Shown here one piece after another: positions 62,324 to 64,000 of a stretch of 64,000 nucleotides of DNA. A program made the translations under genes and the position numbers. Positions within the stretch are counted from its first letter, which is position 1, and each line of letters starts with the position of its first letter. The DNA comes from an uncultured Prevotella sp. (lineage in GTDB: Bacteria > Bacteroidota > Bacteroidia > Bacteroidales > Bacteroidaceae), in the NCBI GenBank assembly GCA_934215545.1, contig CAKQAD010000002.1:1-64000 (forward strand), in the 5' to 3' direction. A model generated the notes under the pieces. The model was not told where the DNA came from, made no database searches, and saw nothing but the letters and a program-made list of their open reading frames with translations.

Positions 62324-63511
62324 ATGAAACTTAAGTATAGCTTATCAATATTGCTTCTCTCGGTTGCCACTATGGCATTTGCCCAGGGGCGCAAACGTGT
62401 CAATGCCGTTAAAGCCAAGCCAAAGGCTAAGACCGAGCTGTCGGCAATGTCGGCGCAAGCACAGGCGTTATATGCCGACATGTTACCAAACACACAGAAA
62501 ATATTTATCGTCGACAGCACCATTACTGCTACCGACAGTTTGCTCACTGCTGTTCCCTTGCCAAAGGCTTACGGACAGTTTGTAAAATACGATGCATTCT
62601 TCAACAAGCAAACGGGCTCCGATGCCTATGTGTTTCTGAATGGTTTTGGCAACCGCTGCTATTACACAGAACTCGGCACCGACAGCGTATCGCACCTATA
62701 CATGCGCAATCGCTTGGGTGACGGGTGGGACGATCCAATACGTCTCTCAGAAATAGATAGTCGTTTTTCCGACATTAAATATCCTTATATGTCGTCCGAC
62801 GGACAGACACTCTATTTTGCAGGCGTATCGGCAGAAAGCGGATTGGGCAAGCACGACATCTATATGGCTAAATATGACGCTGATGAGGGCAAGTTCTTTG
62901 AGCCAGAGAACATCGGACTGCCTTTCAACTCCGAAGCCGATGAATTGTTGCATGTGTGTGCCGATGCTGAAGGTATGGCTTGGTTTGCCTCTTCACGCCG
63001 ACAACCCAAAGGCAAAGTGTGCGTGTATGCCTACGTGCTATCGAAAACACGACAGAACTATAGTGCCGACGATATTAGCGAGGCACGCTTAAAAAGCCTC
63101 GCCGCCATTACCCGCATACGCGCGACATGGCCAACACCAGAAATTCGTGACAAGGCGTTGGCACGCCTTAATAGTCTCAAAACAGATGCCGAAGCCTGCA
63201 ACAAGCAAGCTATGGAAAATATAGAGTTTATCGTCAACGATAACGTCACATACACTAGTATTGCACAGTTCCGTTCCGACGAAACACGCCGAGCATATTA
63301 CGAGGTGGTGCGTCTGCATAACACCATACTTATGCAGCAAGGCAAGCTCACCACTATGCGACAGCAATATCACGATGCCGACGATGCCAATCGCAATGCA
63401 CTGGCTGAGAAGATTTTAGAGGCAGAACAGGGCATAGAATCGTTATGCCAGCAGCACAAGGTGTGCTTGGCACAGCTGAGAAATGCTGAGACACAGTTGC
63501 TAAAGCGTTAA
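62324..63511 (+). CDS. Secreted WD40-like (PD40) beta-propeller protein
   Basis: A 395-residue protein with signal peptide MKLKYSLSILLLSVATMAFAQ and a basic Lys/Ala segment. The centre has PD40-type blades (YPYMSSDGQTLYFAGVSAESGLGKHDIYMAKYD, SEADELLHVCADAEGMAWFASSRR). The C-terminal 130 residues are helical and Gln/Lys-rich coiled-coil. Such proteins often attach to peptidoglycan with OmpA partners, but no OmpA domain is present here. Function unknown. Confidence 0.8.
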   Translation: MKLKYSLSILLLSVATMAFAQGRKRVNAVKAKPKAKTELSAMSAQAQALYADMLPNTQKIFIVDSTITATDSLLTAVPLPKAYGQFVKYDAFFNKQTGSDAYVFLNGFGNRCYYTELGTDSVSHLYMRNRLGDGWDDPIRLSEIDSRFSDIKYPYMSSDGQTLYFAGVSAESGLGKHDIYMAKYDADEGKFFEPENIGLPFNSEADELLHVCADAEGMAWFASSRRQPKGKVCVYAYVLSKTRQNYSADDISEARLKSLAAITRIRATWPTPEIRDKALARLNSLKTDAEACNKQAMENIEFIVNDNVTYTSIAQFRSDETRRAYYEVVRLHNTILMQQGKLTTMRQQYHDADDANRNALAEKILEAEQGIESLCQQHKVCLAQLRNAETQLLKR

Positions 63512-63574
63512 CAGATAATGCTATTATTATAACTATAACTAAAAACATTACTATTAAAACACTAATTAATACCA

Positions 63575-64000
63575 ATGATTATGGAAACAAAGTATTTTGC
63601 CGAATCAGAACTTATTATCAATGCAGATGGCAGCATATTCCATCTCCATATCAAGCCCGAACATCTTGCCGACAAAGTAATTCTCGTTGGCGACCCAGGA
63701 CGTGTGCCTCTTGTGGCATCGCATTTTGATACTAAAGAATGCGACATCGAAAGTCGTGAGTTCCGTACCATTACGGGTACATATAAGGGCAAGCGCATCA
63801 CCGTTATCTCTACTGGTATCGGATGCGACAATATCGACATCGTAATGAACGAGGTGGATGCTCTTGCCAATATTGATTTTGCAACACGTACAGAGAAGCC
63901 GCAGCTGCGTTCACTCGAGGTGGTACGCATTGGCACCTGTGGCGGCTTACAGCTTAATACTCCTGCAGGTACCTTTGTGTGCTCGGAATATTCTATAGGC
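63575..64000 (+). CDS. Nucleoside phosphorylase, uridine phosphorylase-like (partial)
   Basis: The 5' 142 codons; the rest is past the window. ATG at 63575, or the ATG two codons later. VILVGDPGRVPLVASHFD is the phosphate-binding start, with CDIESREFRTITGTYKGKRITVISTGIGCDNIDIVMNEVDAL and VVRIGTCGGLQ, the NP-family core. These enzymes split nucleosides with phosphate in the salvage pathway. Uridine versus purine specificity is not readable from this part. Confidence 0.93.
   Translation, partial: MIMETKYFAESELIINADGSIFHLHIKPEHLADKVILVGDPGRVPLVASHFDTKECDIESREFRTITGTYKGKRITVISTGIGCDNIDIVMNEVDALANIDFATRTEKPQLRSLEVVRIGTCGGLQLNTPAGTFVCSEYSIG

Overview
The window looks like chromosomal DNA of a Bacteroidales bacterium, most likely Prevotella or a close relative. 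The evidence is the promoter style (TTTG, about 19 bases, TAnnTTTG, seen upstream of three tRNAs and many genes), a C10 (streptopain-type) protease fused to BspA-like leucine-rich repeats, a GH92 alpha-mannosidase, secreted proteins with C-terminal sorting-like tails, a ferredoxin-dependent 2-oxoacid oxidoreductase and a DAHP synthase with a C-terminal chorismate mutase. No phage, conjugative element, CRISPR array or complete insertion sequence was seen.

Layout. 1-3.7 kb: tRNA-Arg, then a leftward set tonB-like, polyprenyl synthase, a conserved unknown and a TatD hydrolase. 3.9-12 kb: a SulP anion transporter converging on a leftward operon whose first gene is a 1270-residue fusion (glycosyltransferase 2, DUF4922/HIT-like and SpoIID domains), followed by two AmpG-like permeases. 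12-17.7 kb: a phytase-like secreted protein, a candidate small RNA, slyD-like and aroC, and an S8 protease. 17.7-25.6 kb: a 22-base tandem array, an NfeD/SPFH pair, a divergent WecB-like epimerase, SIMPL and MATE genes, a 37-residue small protein, and a copper-type P-ATPase that appears to lack its nucleotide-binding domain. 25.7-35.6 kb: envelope and secreted proteins, DAHP synthase/chorismate mutase, an acyl-ACP thioesterase, the C10 protease and three strong hairpins.

35.6-48.8 kb: a fosmidomycin-resistance-type MFS pump, an OmpA protein, the GH92 enzyme, a long leftward operon ffh-folD-mini TPR-2-oxoacid:ferredoxin oxidoreductase (four subunits), a glycosyltransferase and a polysaccharide flippase. 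48.9-57.9 kb: tRNA-Ser, a 195-base MITE-like element, a nitroreductase, a thioredoxin-fold protein, an alpha/beta hydrolase, tRNA-Asp, a leftward operon around recR, and a GHL10-type glycoside hydrolase. 58-64 kb: hairpins and a second 22-base array, recJ, recQ, a beta-propeller protein and the start of a nucleoside phosphorylase.

Most genes are housekeeping or envelope functions. The least ordinary parts are the GT2-DUF4922-SpoIID fusion with its two AmpG-like partners, the P-type ATPase with a collapsed N-domain, the WecB homologue lacking two usual active-site residues, the candidate small RNA, the 37-residue gene, and several kinds of short intergenic repeat. All functional calls come from reading motifs; no database search was run.
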